Origin: Marinagarivorans sp.
GTDB lineage: Bacteria > Pseudomonadota > Gammaproteobacteria > Pseudomonadales > Cellvibrionaceae
NCBI GenBank assembly: GCA_028281865.1
Contig: JANQJB010000116.1
Coordinates: forward strand, 60,537 to 124,536
Direction of reading: 5' to 3'
Length of the DNA: 64,000 nt
This document shows, in pieces, positions 16,745 through 25,246 of the stretch. Both the position numbers and the translations under genes were made by a program. Below the pieces are notes generated by a model. The model did not search any database. It was not told the DNA's origin and worked only from the letters and a program-made list of their open reading frames with translations. Position 1 is the first letter of the stretch. Each line of letters opens with the position of its first letter.

Positions 16745-18865
16745 GTGAGAAATAAAGTATTGTTGCTTGTTGTGCTTGTCTTGTCGGTTATTGCATTTTT
16801 TGCTTTTGGCCTAGAAGAGTGGATTTCGATCGCGCATTTTCAGGGGCAGTTTGATGCACGTCCACTTTTATCAGTTCTACTGTTCTTCGTGCTCTATGTT
16901 GTTTGTACCGCTTTAAACATTCCGTTCGCTACCGCGTTAACGCTTTTAGCGGGTGCAGTGTTCGGCATTTGGTGGGGAACCCTAATTGTGTCCTTTGCCA
17001 GCACCGTTGGTGCGAGTTTGGCCATGCTGTTGTCCCGCTTCCTATTACGTGATTGGGTTGAAGGGAAATTCTCGCAGCAGCTCAACAAGTTAAATAACGG
17101 TATCGAGCGTGATGGCAACAGCTATTTGTTTTCATTGCGCCTTATTCCGGTAGTACCTTTTTTTGTTATCAATATGACCGCGGGTTTAACTTCCATGCGG
17201 CTAGTCAGTTTTTATTGGGTGAGCCAGCTCGGCATGTTGCCAGCAACAATCCTATACGTAAATGCGGGTGTTCAACTGGCAGCCGTCGATGAGTTAAGCG
17301 TTACTGGTGTTTTCACCCCTTCGTTGATTGTTTCTTTCGTGTTACTCGCAGTTTTTCCTTTTGTCGCTAAAAAGATTATGCGTTTATTGCGCGATGCTCG
17401 GCGCTTGCGTAGTTGGCGCAAACCCAAAAATTTTGATGCCAACCTGATCGTGATAGGGGCGGGTGCTGCAGGGTTGGTCAGCGCTTATATTGCCGCTGCG
17501 GTAAAAGCGAAGGTTATCTTAGTTGAAAAAGCAAAAATGGGGGGCGATTGTCTTAATACGGGTTGTGTGCCTAGCAAGGCCTTGATTCACGCGGCTAGCT
17601 CTTTGCATTTGGCTCGCAAAGCAGAGAAGTTTTCAAAAAATTCAGTCGAGTTGCAAACTGATTTTGTGAAGGTGATGGAGCATGTGCGAAGCGCAATCAA
17701 AAAAATTGAGCCGCATGATTCTATAGAACGTTATACGAAATTGGGTGTTCGATGTGTTACCGGGAATGCCAAAATAATTTCGCCGTGGGAAGTTGAAGTC
17801 GATGGGCGTACCTTGGCTTCGCGTTCGATTATTATTGCTTCAGGTGCGCAGCCGTTTATCCCCTCCATTCCAGGGATAGAAAAAATGAATGTTTTGACTT
17901 CGGAAAACTTGTGGCACCTCACGGTTTTACCAAAACGTCTGCTGATACTGGGTGGCGGACCTATTGGTTGTGAGTTGGCTCAAGCATTTCGTCGGCTGGG
18001 TAGTGAGGTTACCGTACTAGAGAAAGGTTCGCGCGTTTTATCGCGTGCTGATGCAGATGTGTCTAAATTTATTTTGCAAACGTTAGCAAGCGAGGGAATC
18101 AAGTTTTATCTTAATGCGAGCGTGGAATCGTTTTCGAGAGAAAACGAAATTAATTCTGTGACGATAAAGAACGAAGTTGAAGAAGTTGAAACACTTGTTT
18201 TTGATAACGTTGTTGTTGCTGTTGGTCGACGAGCCAATACTGAAGATTTGTGTGAAAACAGACTTGGATTAGAGAACGATGCAACGGGGAGGCTGGTGTG
18301 CGACGAAAACCTACGTTGCTCCGTTCCTACCATTTTTGCCTGTGGTGATGTTGTTGGGCCTTATCAATTTACCCATGTGGCTTCACACGAAGCTTGGTAT
18401 GCCAGCGTCAATGCATTGTTTGGTAAATTTAAATTATTTTCCGTTGATTATCGCGTTATACCTTGGGCTGTTTTTACAGACCCTGAAATTGCCCACGTGG
18501 GTTTAACGGAACATTCAGCGCAAGAGAAAGCGATTGCTTATGAGGTCACGCGTTATGAGTTGAAAGAGCTGGATCGGGCGATTACAGAGGACGATACGCA
18601 AGGCTTTGTAAAAGTTTTAACAGTCCCAGGAAAAGATAAAATTTTAGGCGCTACTCTTGTGGGTGCAAGAGCCTCGGATATGGTGACGGAATTTGTTAAT
18701 GCAATGAAAAATAATAAAGGTTTAAACGCTATTCTCGGCACTATACATTTGTACCCTGGCTGGAGTGAAGCTAATAAATCCGTCGCTGGAAATTGGAAAT
18801 TAAATCACGCGCCGGAGCGTCTGTTGCGGTGGCTTGCGCGATATCATCGATGGCGCTTGCACTGA
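16745..18865 (+). CDS. Fusion of a TVP38/DedA-like (VTT) membrane domain with a flavoprotein disulfide reductase
   Basis: The 706-residue product has two parts. Residues 1-215 form a VTT/SNARE-associated membrane domain with several hydrophobic segments and the family-like LNIPFATALTLLAGAVFG and FSLRLIPVVPFFVINMTAGLT. After a basic linker (217-228), residues 232-706 are a class I pyridine nucleotide-disulfide oxidoreductase. It has FAD motif VIGAGAAGL, redox Cys269/Cys274 (GGDCLNTGC), NAD(P)-binding LGGGPIGCELA, and second FAD motif FACGDV. Where dihydrolipoamide dehydrogenase has the catalytic His of HPTxSE, this protein has Tyr670 (HLYPGWSE), as mercuric reductases do; Glu675 remains. It probably passes electrons from NAD(P)H to an unknown substrate at the membrane. 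It starts with GTG and is divergent from ppk1 across 162 bases. Confidence 0.88.
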   Translation: MRNKVLLLVVLVLSVIAFFAFGLEEWISIAHFQGQFDARPLLSVLLFFVLYVVCTALNIPFATALTLLAGAVFGIWWGTLIVSFASTVGASLAMLLSRFLLRDWVEGKFSQQLNKLNNGIERDGNSYLFSLRLIPVVPFFVINMTAGLTSMRLVSFYWVSQLGMLPATILYVNAGVQLAAVDELSVTGVFTPSLIVSFVLLAVFPFVAKKIMRLLRDARRLRSWRKPKNFDANLIVIGAGAAGLVSAYIAAAVKAKVILVEKAKMGGDCLNTGCVPSKALIHAASSLHLARKAEKFSKNSVELQTDFVKVMEHVRSAIKKIEPHDSIERYTKLGVRCVTGNAKIISPWEVEVDGRTLASRSIIIASGAQPFIPSIPGIEKMNVLTSENLWHLTVLPKRLLILGGGPIGCELAQAFRRLGSEVTVLEKGSRVLSRADADVSKFILQTLASEGIKFYLNASVESFSRENEINSVTIKNEVEEVETLVFDNVVVAVGRRANTEDLCENRLGLENDATGRLVCDENLRCSVPTIFACGDVVGPYQFTHVASHEAWYASVNALFGKFKLFSVDYRVIPWAVFTDPEIAHVGLTEHSAQEKAIAYEVTRYELKELDRAITEDDTQGFVKVLTVPGKDKILGATLVGARASDMVTEFVNAMKNNKGLNAILGTIHLYPGWSEANKSVAGNWKLNHAPERLLRWLARYHRWRLH

Positions 18866-18944
18866 GGCGATTTTTGGCGCTGTTGTTGTCGTTACGATTA
18901 ATTAAATAACAATTCAATCAATCAAATAGCTGTTAATTGAGCCG

Positions 18945-20120
18945 CTAATCATCAAATTTTTGTAGCACGTCATTTAAAAAACGTCGACCGAGGGGTGTCG
19001 TCTTTACGTGATGGTTGTCAAGCGTTATCAAGCCTTGATCAATTAACTCCGTCAATTTTGTCGCAATATTGTCCCTTGTTAATTGTGTTCTTTGTTCAAA
19101 TAACTTTAGTTCGAAACCTTCGTACAGGCGTAGCGCATTCATCATAAATTCGAGTGTTTGTTTTCGCTTTTCAATTTTGGACTCTCCCGCAAGAAACGAA
19201 CCTTCTGAAATTCTATTTAGATAGTCGTCGGGCGATCTTGTTTTCCGATATCGCGTGATAGAACCGTCTTTCTGCGTAATTTTTCCATGTGCACCGGCAC
19301 CTATGGCGAGGTAGTCGCCAAACTGCCAATAATTTAAATTGTGGTGAGATTGAAAATCAGGTTTAGCAAACGCAGAAACTTCATATTGTTTATACCCTTC
19401 AGTTGCCAAATATTTCTCGCCGCTATCTTGGATATCCGAAAGCGCATCGTCATTTGGTAAAACAGGAGGTTTGGTATAAAAAACGGTATTCGGTTCAATT
19501 GTCAATTGATACCAAGAGATATGAGTTGGTTCTAAATTAAATGCTTGTTGCAAATCGTGAGTGGCATCCTCTGGAGATTGGTCTGGGAGTCCGTGCATTA
19601 AATCGATATTGATATTTTTGAAGCCCGCTTTACGCGCGCGCTCAAACGCCGTTACGGCTTCGCGATTTGTGTGAATACGCCCCAAACGTTTTAAGTGCTT
19701 ATCGTTAAACGATTGAATTCCAAATGATATCCGATTGACCCCGGCCTCCCCAAAATGATCAAACGAGTCATATTCAATTGTTCCGGGGTTGGCTTCCAAT
19801 GTGATTTCAATATTATCGGAAAAGCCAATATTGAGGCTCGCTCTGTCGATAAGCCTTTTCAGTAATTTGCCTGGAAATAAACTGGGGGTACCGCCGCCAA
19901 TAAAAATTGATTGTAGCAGCCGACCGTCCACTTTTTCGAGTTCGGTTTCGAGGTCTATTAACAGAGCCCTAAGATATGTTTCGTGTGGTATGGCCTCACT
20001 CGTATGTGAATTAAAATCGCAATACGGGCATTTGCGAACACACCATGGGATATGCACATATAGACTAAGAGGCGGCAATTTAGAGTCATTCAAGGCTTTT
20101 TTAGGCTTAATTGCAGTCAT
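18945..20120 (-). CDS. hemW: HemW, radical SAM heme chaperone
   Basis: The 391-residue product has the radical-SAM cluster motif C27xxxC31xxC34 (PWCVRKCPYCDF), followed by the SAM-binding IFIGGGTPS and a C-terminal HemN-like domain. HemW was long annotated as oxygen-independent coproporphyrinogen oxidase, but it lacks the HemN N-terminal extension and acts in heme delivery to target proteins. In Pseudomonas it follows rdgB directly; here about 6 kb of other genes intervene. It is convergent with the VTT-flavoprotein fusion gene. Confidence 0.93.
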   Translation of the reverse strand: MTAIKPKKALNDSKLPPLSLYVHIPWCVRKCPYCDFNSHTSEAIPHETYLRALLIDLETELEKVDGRLLQSIFIGGGTPSLFPGKLLKRLIDRASLNIGFSDNIEITLEANPGTIEYDSFDHFGEAGVNRISFGIQSFNDKHLKRLGRIHTNREAVTAFERARKAGFKNINIDLMHGLPDQSPEDATHDLQQAFNLEPTHISWYQLTIEPNTVFYTKPPVLPNDDALSDIQDSGEKYLATEGYKQYEVSAFAKPDFQSHHNLNYWQFGDYLAIGAGAHGKITQKDGSITRYRKTRSPDDYLNRISEGSFLAGESKIEKRKQTLEFMMNALRLYEGFELKLFEQRTQLTRDNIATKLTELIDQGLITLDNHHVKTTPLGRRFLNDVLQKFDD

Positions 20121-20143
20121 TAAATAGTATTACCGACCTTACC

Positions 20144-20725
20144 CTAGTAAGCATATTTTTTCATCGCTTCAGCAAGAGCTGTATTTCCGCGAGCTTGCAA
20201 ATCAGCAATAACCTTATCAATTTCGTCCGTTTTGCGGTTTTGACTTAATTTAAAACTACATTCAATTTTTTCGATTTTAATTTTGAAGCCAACAATCGCA
20301 TTTGCAAGCTTTTCTGGGTAATCACCGTGCCATTTATTATCGCGTTTTTCCTCATATTTTTGAGTGAGTTTAGTAATAATGTCTAATAACTCTTCCGACG
20401 TAGTTAAGTCGCAAGAACCTCTAATATGAACTACCTGATAATTCCACGTTGGTACACCTGGCTGGCTGTAAACGCTGGGCGAAATATAGTCATGCGGGCC
20501 GTTAAAGGTAACCAGAATTTTTTGCTGTTCGAGACTTTTCCACTGAGGATTGTTTTTTGCCATGTGCCCCAGTAATAGCTTCTTATCACGCTCGATCAAA
20601 AATGGAATATGGCTGACAAAGAGTTCGCCGTCAACGCTTGAAATCAATTGGCCGAATGAGTGGTTTTCTAAGAATTGGAAGATCGTTTCCGTATCGTGAA
20701 TTTGAAATTTGTCTAAGGCATACAT
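20144..20725 (-). CDS. PaiB-family FMN-binding protein
   Basis: The 193-residue product matches the PaiB/FMN-binding split-barrel family. It starts MYALDKFQI and has HIPFLIERD, FNGPHDYISP, the signature GVPTWNYQVVHIRG and the C-terminal FKLSQNR. Bacillus PaiB is annotated as a negative regulator of sporulation and protease genes, but most homologues are simply flavin- or heme-binding proteins of unknown role, and there is no DNA-binding domain here. It is followed 24 bases later by hemW on the same strand, so the two may be cotranscribed. Confidence 0.85.
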   Translation of the reverse strand: MYALDKFQIHDTETIFQFLENHSFGQLISSVDGELFVSHIPFLIERDKKLLLGHMAKNNPQWKSLEQQKILVTFNGPHDYISPSVYSQPGVPTWNYQVVHIRGSCDLTTSEELLDIITKLTQKYEEKRDNKWHGDYPEKLANAIVGFKIKIEKIECSFKLSQNRKTDEIDKVIADLQARGNTALAEAMKKYAY

Positions 20726-20964
20726 GATATCTGGTCCAAATTAATACTGTAGATTCCTTTTGGAAATGGAGTTTAGAGTACAAACCAAGAGTCAATTTTA
20801 AACGAAGTTAGCGACTAACTATTAAGCTTGCAATTAAATAGATCATCCTATCTATAACCAGACAATATTTATTGTCGCGTTAATAGTATTTCGCACATAT
20901 TATTTCAATGAAAGTATGATACCGGAAGTGGTTAAGAAAATCTGCGTGTAATGCGTTAAGATTT

Positions 20965-21327
20965 TTAGCGCGCCGCTTGTTGGTTTACCACAAATTCGTA
21001 ACGCAAAATGGCTTTTTCTAAAACGAAACGTTCGGAAGGGTGAATATCGATTATTTCAAAACCGATTTCGAAAAAGCTGGGATTCGAACTCTTTACGCAT
21101 CGCTTGGAAACCGCCCGGCACTCGACTTGGCTGCGTCCATCGATGGGTTTCGGCAATTCGATGTCCACTCTGAAGGTATTGTTGACAGGCAGTTCGTGTT
21201 CATTGAGCAACAAAAAACCGCAAATATTGACATCTATCATGTAACCCATGTACTCATCGCTGTCACGGTCCTTGGCTCTCAAATAGATGCTGAGGTTTGA
21301 GCGGTCGAGTGAACGTCTTTCAGTCAT
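20965..21327 (-). CDS. Small PilZ-domain-like protein
   Basis: The 120-residue product is a single PilZ-like domain with R5xxxR9 (RSLDR) and D32xN34xxG37 (DVNICG), followed by beta strands (FRVDIELPKP, IGFEII). As in the PilZ-like protein at 9228-9572, the Ser of the D/NxSxxG motif is Asn, and the two align without gaps over the first 40 residues. A cyclic di-GMP-binding role is likely by family but uncertain. GGAATAAG precedes the ATG. PilZ proteins often act on pili or surface polysaccharides, which fits the type IV pilus genes downstream, but there is no direct link. Confidence 0.68.
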   Translation of the reverse strand: MTERRSLDRSNLSIYLRAKDRDSDEYMGYMIDVNICGFLLLNEHELPVNNTFRVDIELPKPIDGRSQVECRAVSKRCVKSSNPSFFEIGFEIIDIHPSERFVLEKAILRYEFVVNQQAAR

Positions 21328-21608
21328 AGTTGCTTATTCCGAATATCCCGTTATTTTTGCAGCTCTAATGCTTAAAGGTTTTTAGTTTTTCTATAGAACC
21401 CGGTTGATCATAAGTTTAGATTGTTTGTGGAACACTCGCCAAAGCGGTTTGCCTAATTGTATGTTCGAGCGATAAGCTGTCGATTATCAGTCTTGAGGGG
21501 TGCCGGGCTGAGGCTCCGGCTGTAAATTTGGGATTTGTGCGGTATACGCTGGTACTTGAGCCTATCTCCGATAATATGAGCAGTGTTTTTAGCAATTTGG
21601 GGGAGACC

Positions 21609-22409
21609 ATGTTTTCGTTTTTATCTCGTCAAGCTATTGCACCCGAAAGCGCTGAGTGGATCACTGAGTGCCATGCGTGGGCGCTTGCTAACTTTGATCG
21701 ACGGGCGTTTGAGACGCACACGCGCTTAGTGACACCGTCAAAAGACTTTTTTCCTAAAAGAGTGAAAAGTCCGCAGGAAGTCGCCACTTATACCTTCGAG
21801 CGTGTAGTGGAGCTGGCGGGCGTCAAACATTGGCCGTTTAAACTTGTCGCACCTCAAGATTGGCTTGGGCAGTATCAACCGAAACAGCTCGGTTTAGAGT
21901 GTTCTCAACGGTTTGTGCCGGCAGTTAGTTATTCAGACGATGAATTTAGCTTGCCGATAAGTTACCACCCCGAGCAGCTCAAGAAGCCTGAGGATTTAAC
22001 CGCGACCTTTGCCCATATCATTGCCCAGCATATGGTTATTCAAGCGCGCGAGCTGCCTCCTGGTGGAGAGGATTACTTTCTGCAAGCAAGTGAGGTACTG
22101 GCTTGTTTTTTAGGCTTCGGCGTTATGTTGGCGAATTCGGCTTATACTTTTCGCGGCGGGTGTGGGCGCTGTTATAACCCAATGGCTAACCGAGAAGCTT
22201 CGCTGTCTGAGTCCGAGACGGTATTTAGCTTGGCGATATTTTGTAAACTCAAAGGAATCCGCAATGGCGAAGTTTTTAAATATCTCAAACGCTATTTGCG
22301 TTCGGAGTACAAAGCCTCTGTGAAACAATTGGCGAAATCAGATAGTGAGATTTTTAAACCTGTTGTGACCGAGATAAGTGACTGGTGTCATGTTAGCGGT
22401 CGTTCCTAG
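21609..22409 (+). CDS. Uncharacterised protein, possibly a degenerate metallopeptidase-like fold
   Basis: The 266-residue product has no signal peptide or clear membrane segment. I use the ATG at 21609 (MFSFLSRQ) because GGGGAGA lies 5 bases upstream; the frame continues to 21528 without a better site. Residues 135-141 (AHIIAQH) and 161-179 (SEVLACFLGFGV then MLANSAY) resemble the helix pair of a group of HExxH proteins whose second helix reads like E..TDLLAVFLGFG. Here the catalytic Glu and second His are replaced (His136, Ile137, Gln140). It also has a CGRCYNP segment. Its stop codon overlaps the CTAG of a repeat-element end. Function is unknown. Confidence 0.7.
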   Translation: MFSFLSRQAIAPESAEWITECHAWALANFDRRAFETHTRLVTPSKDFFPKRVKSPQEVATYTFERVVELAGVKHWPFKLVAPQDWLGQYQPKQLGLECSQRFVPAVSYSDDEFSLPISYHPEQLKKPEDLTATFAHIIAQHMVIQARELPPGGEDYFLQASEVLACFLGFGVMLANSAYTFRGGCGRCYNPMANREASLSESETVFSLAIFCKLKGIRNGEVFKYLKRYLRSEYKASVKQLAKSDSEIFKPVVTEISDWCHVSGRS

Positions 22410-22419
22410 GGCCTGTTAA
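22406..22419. repeat. Solo 14-bp terminus of the CTAG-GGCCTGTTAA element
   Basis: CTAGGGCCTGTTAA is identical to the first 14 bases of the full element at 56064-56232. It supplies the TAG stop of the upstream plus-strand gene and the TAA stop of the converging alkC-like gene. Nothing else of the element is recognisable beyond it. Confidence 0.5.
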
Positions 22420-23531
22420 GCTTCAGTCTGTAGGAATGGGAGTTCCGCGATAACAACCCCGTTGATATGAATTGCTATGACATGTTTGCCGACATAATAC
22501 TTGCGCGTCGAAATCTCTTTAAAACTGTGTGATTTTTTTAGAGCAAGCTTTTCCTGTTTTCTCATCGATATATTTTTCCATTTAAATACTTTTTTGGACG
22601 TTTTATCCGATGCTTTTACAAAATGGATGGCATAATCAAGCACAAATTTTTGTTGCTTCTTACTCACTAAATCGAGATTAAATTCGAGTAAGTCACCAAC
22701 TCTTATTTTCTTTTGTTGCAGCGATAGTTGTTTAACTGAGAATGTGGGATTGACATCGAAGCCGAGTAGAGGAAAAACCTTGGGGTGTCCGCTTTTGATC
22801 AGTGTGCGTAACGCGTGTTTGATAATCCAATCTATATGTTCATTTCGGTCTTTTGACCAAGCTGTTAGGAAAGTAATCACGCGCTCCGGGTGGTCTTTGC
22901 TGATGTCATTTAAATTATTGGCCACGGAGCGGCGCACATATAGGCTCGGGTCGTGTTTTAGTTTTTCAAGCAGAGGAAAGATAGGGGAAGGATCTTCTAT
23001 AAACCCGTTTAGGCGCTTTCCCCACGGCAAACGCGGACGTGTTCCTTCTGAAACGAGTCGACGCACGTGTTCATCACGATGCTCTACCCAACTATTTAAA
23101 TAGGTAAATGTTGTTTTGGGGTGTATTTCGATAAATGGGCGTATTGCAAATTCAGCGCTGAACAAGGGAGTAAGTTTAACCAGCACGTCGAGGGACGCGC
23201 TAGGTGCATGAATGCCATAGACGCCGACGTAATCGGTGACTGGCCAGATGGCAAATCCGCTTAACGGGTCGTTCTCGTCACCGCTATCCCAATGCTTGGG
23301 CAAGGCTTTTAATATTTTTGCTGTTTCAGAAAATTTTTTTGGCAAAAATTTATTTAAAGCCTCGATAATCAGGTCGACACGTTCCTTGAGTTCTAAGTCG
23401 TGTAATGACTCTAGTACTAATTTTGAAAAACCTTTGGCATTAAAACTCGGGTAGGTAGCAATGAGCCCACTGGCTATTCTTACAACGGCTCGCTTATCGA
23501 GCCCGTCTTTCATTAAAGTATTTTCAGTCAT
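22416..23531 (-). CDS. AlkC-like 3-methyladenine DNA glycosylase
   Basis: The 371-residue product consists of HEAT-like alpha repeats (about 30-265) of the DNA alkylation repeat family. Segments include HRDEHVRRLVSEGTRPRLPW, PLLEKLKHDPSLYVRRSVANN and NEHIDWIIKHALRTLI. A C-terminal beta-rich segment of about 100 residues (KIRVGDLLEFNLDL onward) is consistent with the Ig-like domain of AlkC proteins. AlkC excises N3-alkylated adenine from DNA in base-excision repair. The gene is convergent with the uncharacterised gene at 21609, with only 6 bases between stop codons. A second ATG at 23513 is possible. Confidence 0.82.
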   Translation of the reverse strand: MTENTLMKDGLDKRAVVRIASGLIATYPSFNAKGFSKLVLESLHDLELKERVDLIIEALNKFLPKKFSETAKILKALPKHWDSGDENDPLSGFAIWPVTDYVGVYGIHAPSASLDVLVKLTPLFSAEFAIRPFIEIHPKTTFTYLNSWVEHRDEHVRRLVSEGTRPRLPWGKRLNGFIEDPSPIFPLLEKLKHDPSLYVRRSVANNLNDISKDHPERVITFLTAWSKDRNEHIDWIIKHALRTLIKSGHPKVFPLLGFDVNPTFSVKQLSLQQKKIRVGDLLEFNLDLVSKKQQKFVLDYAIHFVKASDKTSKKVFKWKNISMRKQEKLALKKSHSFKEISTRKYYVGKHVIAIHINGVVIAELPFLQTEA

Positions 23532-23679
23532 GCAGTATTTGTTTAAAAATTGAACCAGGAGAGATTTAAGATCGCTGCTATCTTAGCTTTATGGCGTGTG
23601 TTTTAATAGCGCTGTATTAGATGCTCATGATTTATCGAGATAAATAGTTGTTTCCATACACTTTCCAGCGGTAATTACC

Positions 23680-24825
23680 ATGTCAAACGACGACAGTGAT
23701 ATTGCCCAAAAAAACATAAAAAAAATATTGGTTTTGTCTGCGTACGATGCGCCGAGTCACCGCTATTGGCATCAGGGCTTGAAAAAATATTTGTCAAATT
23801 ATCACTGGACTATTTTAAGTTTACCCCCGCGTCATTTTAATTGGCGTGTACGCGGCAATAGTTTAACTTGGCGATTTTCGGAACATGACAGGCTTACACA
23901 GCATTACGATCTTGTTGTAGCAACGTCAATGGTAGATTTAGCTTGCTTAAAAGGGATTGTGCCGTCATTGGCGCAAGTTCCTTCAATCGTTTATTTTCAC
24001 GAAAATCAATTTGCTTATCCTGCGAGCGAACATCAAATGGGGCGGCAAGAGCCTCGTTGGGTATCTCTTTATAGTGCAATGGCTGCGACACGTATCGTAT
24101 TTAATACCGAATTTAATCGTCGGACTTTTCTTTCCGGTGTGGAGGCTCAGCTAAAAAAAATGCCGGACTGTATTCCTGTTGGTGTGGTTGAATCTCTAGC
24201 AGAAAAAGCCAGCGTGTTACCTGTGCCGATCGAAAATTTAGAGCATCAATTTCCTCCTCAAAATGATACAGCTCGTATTGTTTGGAATCATCGGTGGGAA
24301 TATGATAAAGGTCCAGACACTCTGTTGCGTGCGGTTCAGCTACTTGATGCCAAATTGCCATCGGGTTATCGCTTACTATTTCATATTGTTGGACAGCAAT
24401 TTCGTCAACATCCAGCGGCGTTTGCAGAGCTGGAACAATTACTGGAAAGGAGAAATTGGAAAGGGTGTTGGGGCTATATTGAATCGCGAGAAGACTATAT
24501 AAAATTACTGCAGGATTCGGATTTCGTGTTATCGACAGCTCTGCACGATTTTCAGGGCTTGTCGGTATTGGAAGCGGTGTCCGCGGGTTGCCGACCTGTG
24601 CTACCTAGGCGGATGGCATATCCTGAATTTTTTGGTGAGTGCTTTTTGTATCCTGTTTCAGACGATCAAGATATTGAAGCTAGTAATGTGGCCAATGCGC
24701 TGATTAATATCGCGAAATTGGATACGTGGATGGTGCCAGATGTATCGCAGTATTACTGGTTAAATTTAATTGCTCGATATGAATCATTGCTTGATGAGGT
24801 TTGCGGAATAGAATATGAATGCTGA
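23680..24825 (+). CDS. Glycosyltransferase of the tRNA-queuosine mannosyltransferase (DUF3524/GTDC1) family
   Basis: The 381-residue product begins after a short polar leader with ILVLSAYDAPSHRYWHQGL, then LPPRHFNWRVRGNSL. These are the hallmark segments of the DUF3524 N-terminal domain found in queuosine-tRNA mannosyltransferase (QTMAN, GTDC1). The C-terminal half is a GT-B glycosyltransferase domain with WNHRWEYDKGPDTL, the acceptor loop ALHDFQGLSVLEAVSAGCRPVLP and a nucleotide-sugar site. It probably attaches a hexose to queuosine in tRNA(Asp) with a GDP- or UDP-sugar donor; the exact sugar cannot be read from sequence. Its last 11 bases overlap the next gene. Confidence 0.83.
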   Translation: MSNDDSDIAQKNIKKILVLSAYDAPSHRYWHQGLKKYLSNYHWTILSLPPRHFNWRVRGNSLTWRFSEHDRLTQHYDLVVATSMVDLACLKGIVPSLAQVPSIVYFHENQFAYPASEHQMGRQEPRWVSLYSAMAATRIVFNTEFNRRTFLSGVEAQLKKMPDCIPVGVVESLAEKASVLPVPIENLEHQFPPQNDTARIVWNHRWEYDKGPDTLLRAVQLLDAKLPSGYRLLFHIVGQQFRQHPAAFAELEQLLERRNWKGCWGYIESREDYIKLLQDSDFVLSTALHDFQGLSVLEAVSAGCRPVLPRRMAYPEFFGECFLYPVSDDQDIEASNVANALINIAKLDTWMVPDVSQYYWLNLIARYESLLDEVCGIEYEC

Positions 24826-25201
24826 TCAGCTCAGAATTTATTTGCAATCTATGCCCGAGGCCGTTGAGGATTACCCCTTTGGTCCAGATGCCCAGGTGTT
24901 TAAAGTTCTAGACAAGGTTTTCGCTATTGTTGGTCAGATGAATGGCGTTGACCAGGTTAATTTAAAATGTGATCCCGAGGAGGCGTGTGCGCTGCGCGAT
25001 ATTTTTGACGCGGTAATTCCAGGCTATCACATGAATAAGAAGCACTGGAATACTATAATTTTAAATGGCACCATACCAGAGGCGGAAATAACGCGAATGG
25101 TTGATAACTCCTATTTATTAGTGCTAAAAGGATTAAGCAAAAAGCAACGTCAGGGTTTGGAGTTGCGCAATAAAGACCGGGCTCCTTTTAAGCATAAATA
25201 G
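24815..25201 (+). CDS. MmcQ/YjbR family DNA-binding-like protein
   Basis: The 128-residue product matches the MmcQ/YjbR family (CyaY-like fold). It contains DYPFGPDAQVFKVLDKVFAIV, VNLKCDPEEA, PGYHMNKKHWNTIILNG and a C-terminal YLLVLKGLSKKQR. The family is annotated as DNA-binding on weak evidence; its real function is not established. It overlaps the upstream glycosyltransferase gene by 11 bases, so translation is probably coupled, and both may belong to one transcript with the downstream oxidoreductase 45 bases away. Confidence 0.88.
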   Translation: MNADQLRIYLQSMPEAVEDYPFGPDAQVFKVLDKVFAIVGQMNGVDQVNLKCDPEEACALRDIFDAVIPGYHMNKKHWNTIILNGTIPEAEITRMVDNSYLLVLKGLSKKQRQGLELRNKDRAPFKHK

Positions 25202-25246
25202 CTTATCATACTATCCATTACCTAATTATTTAGGGGAGGTTTGCAA

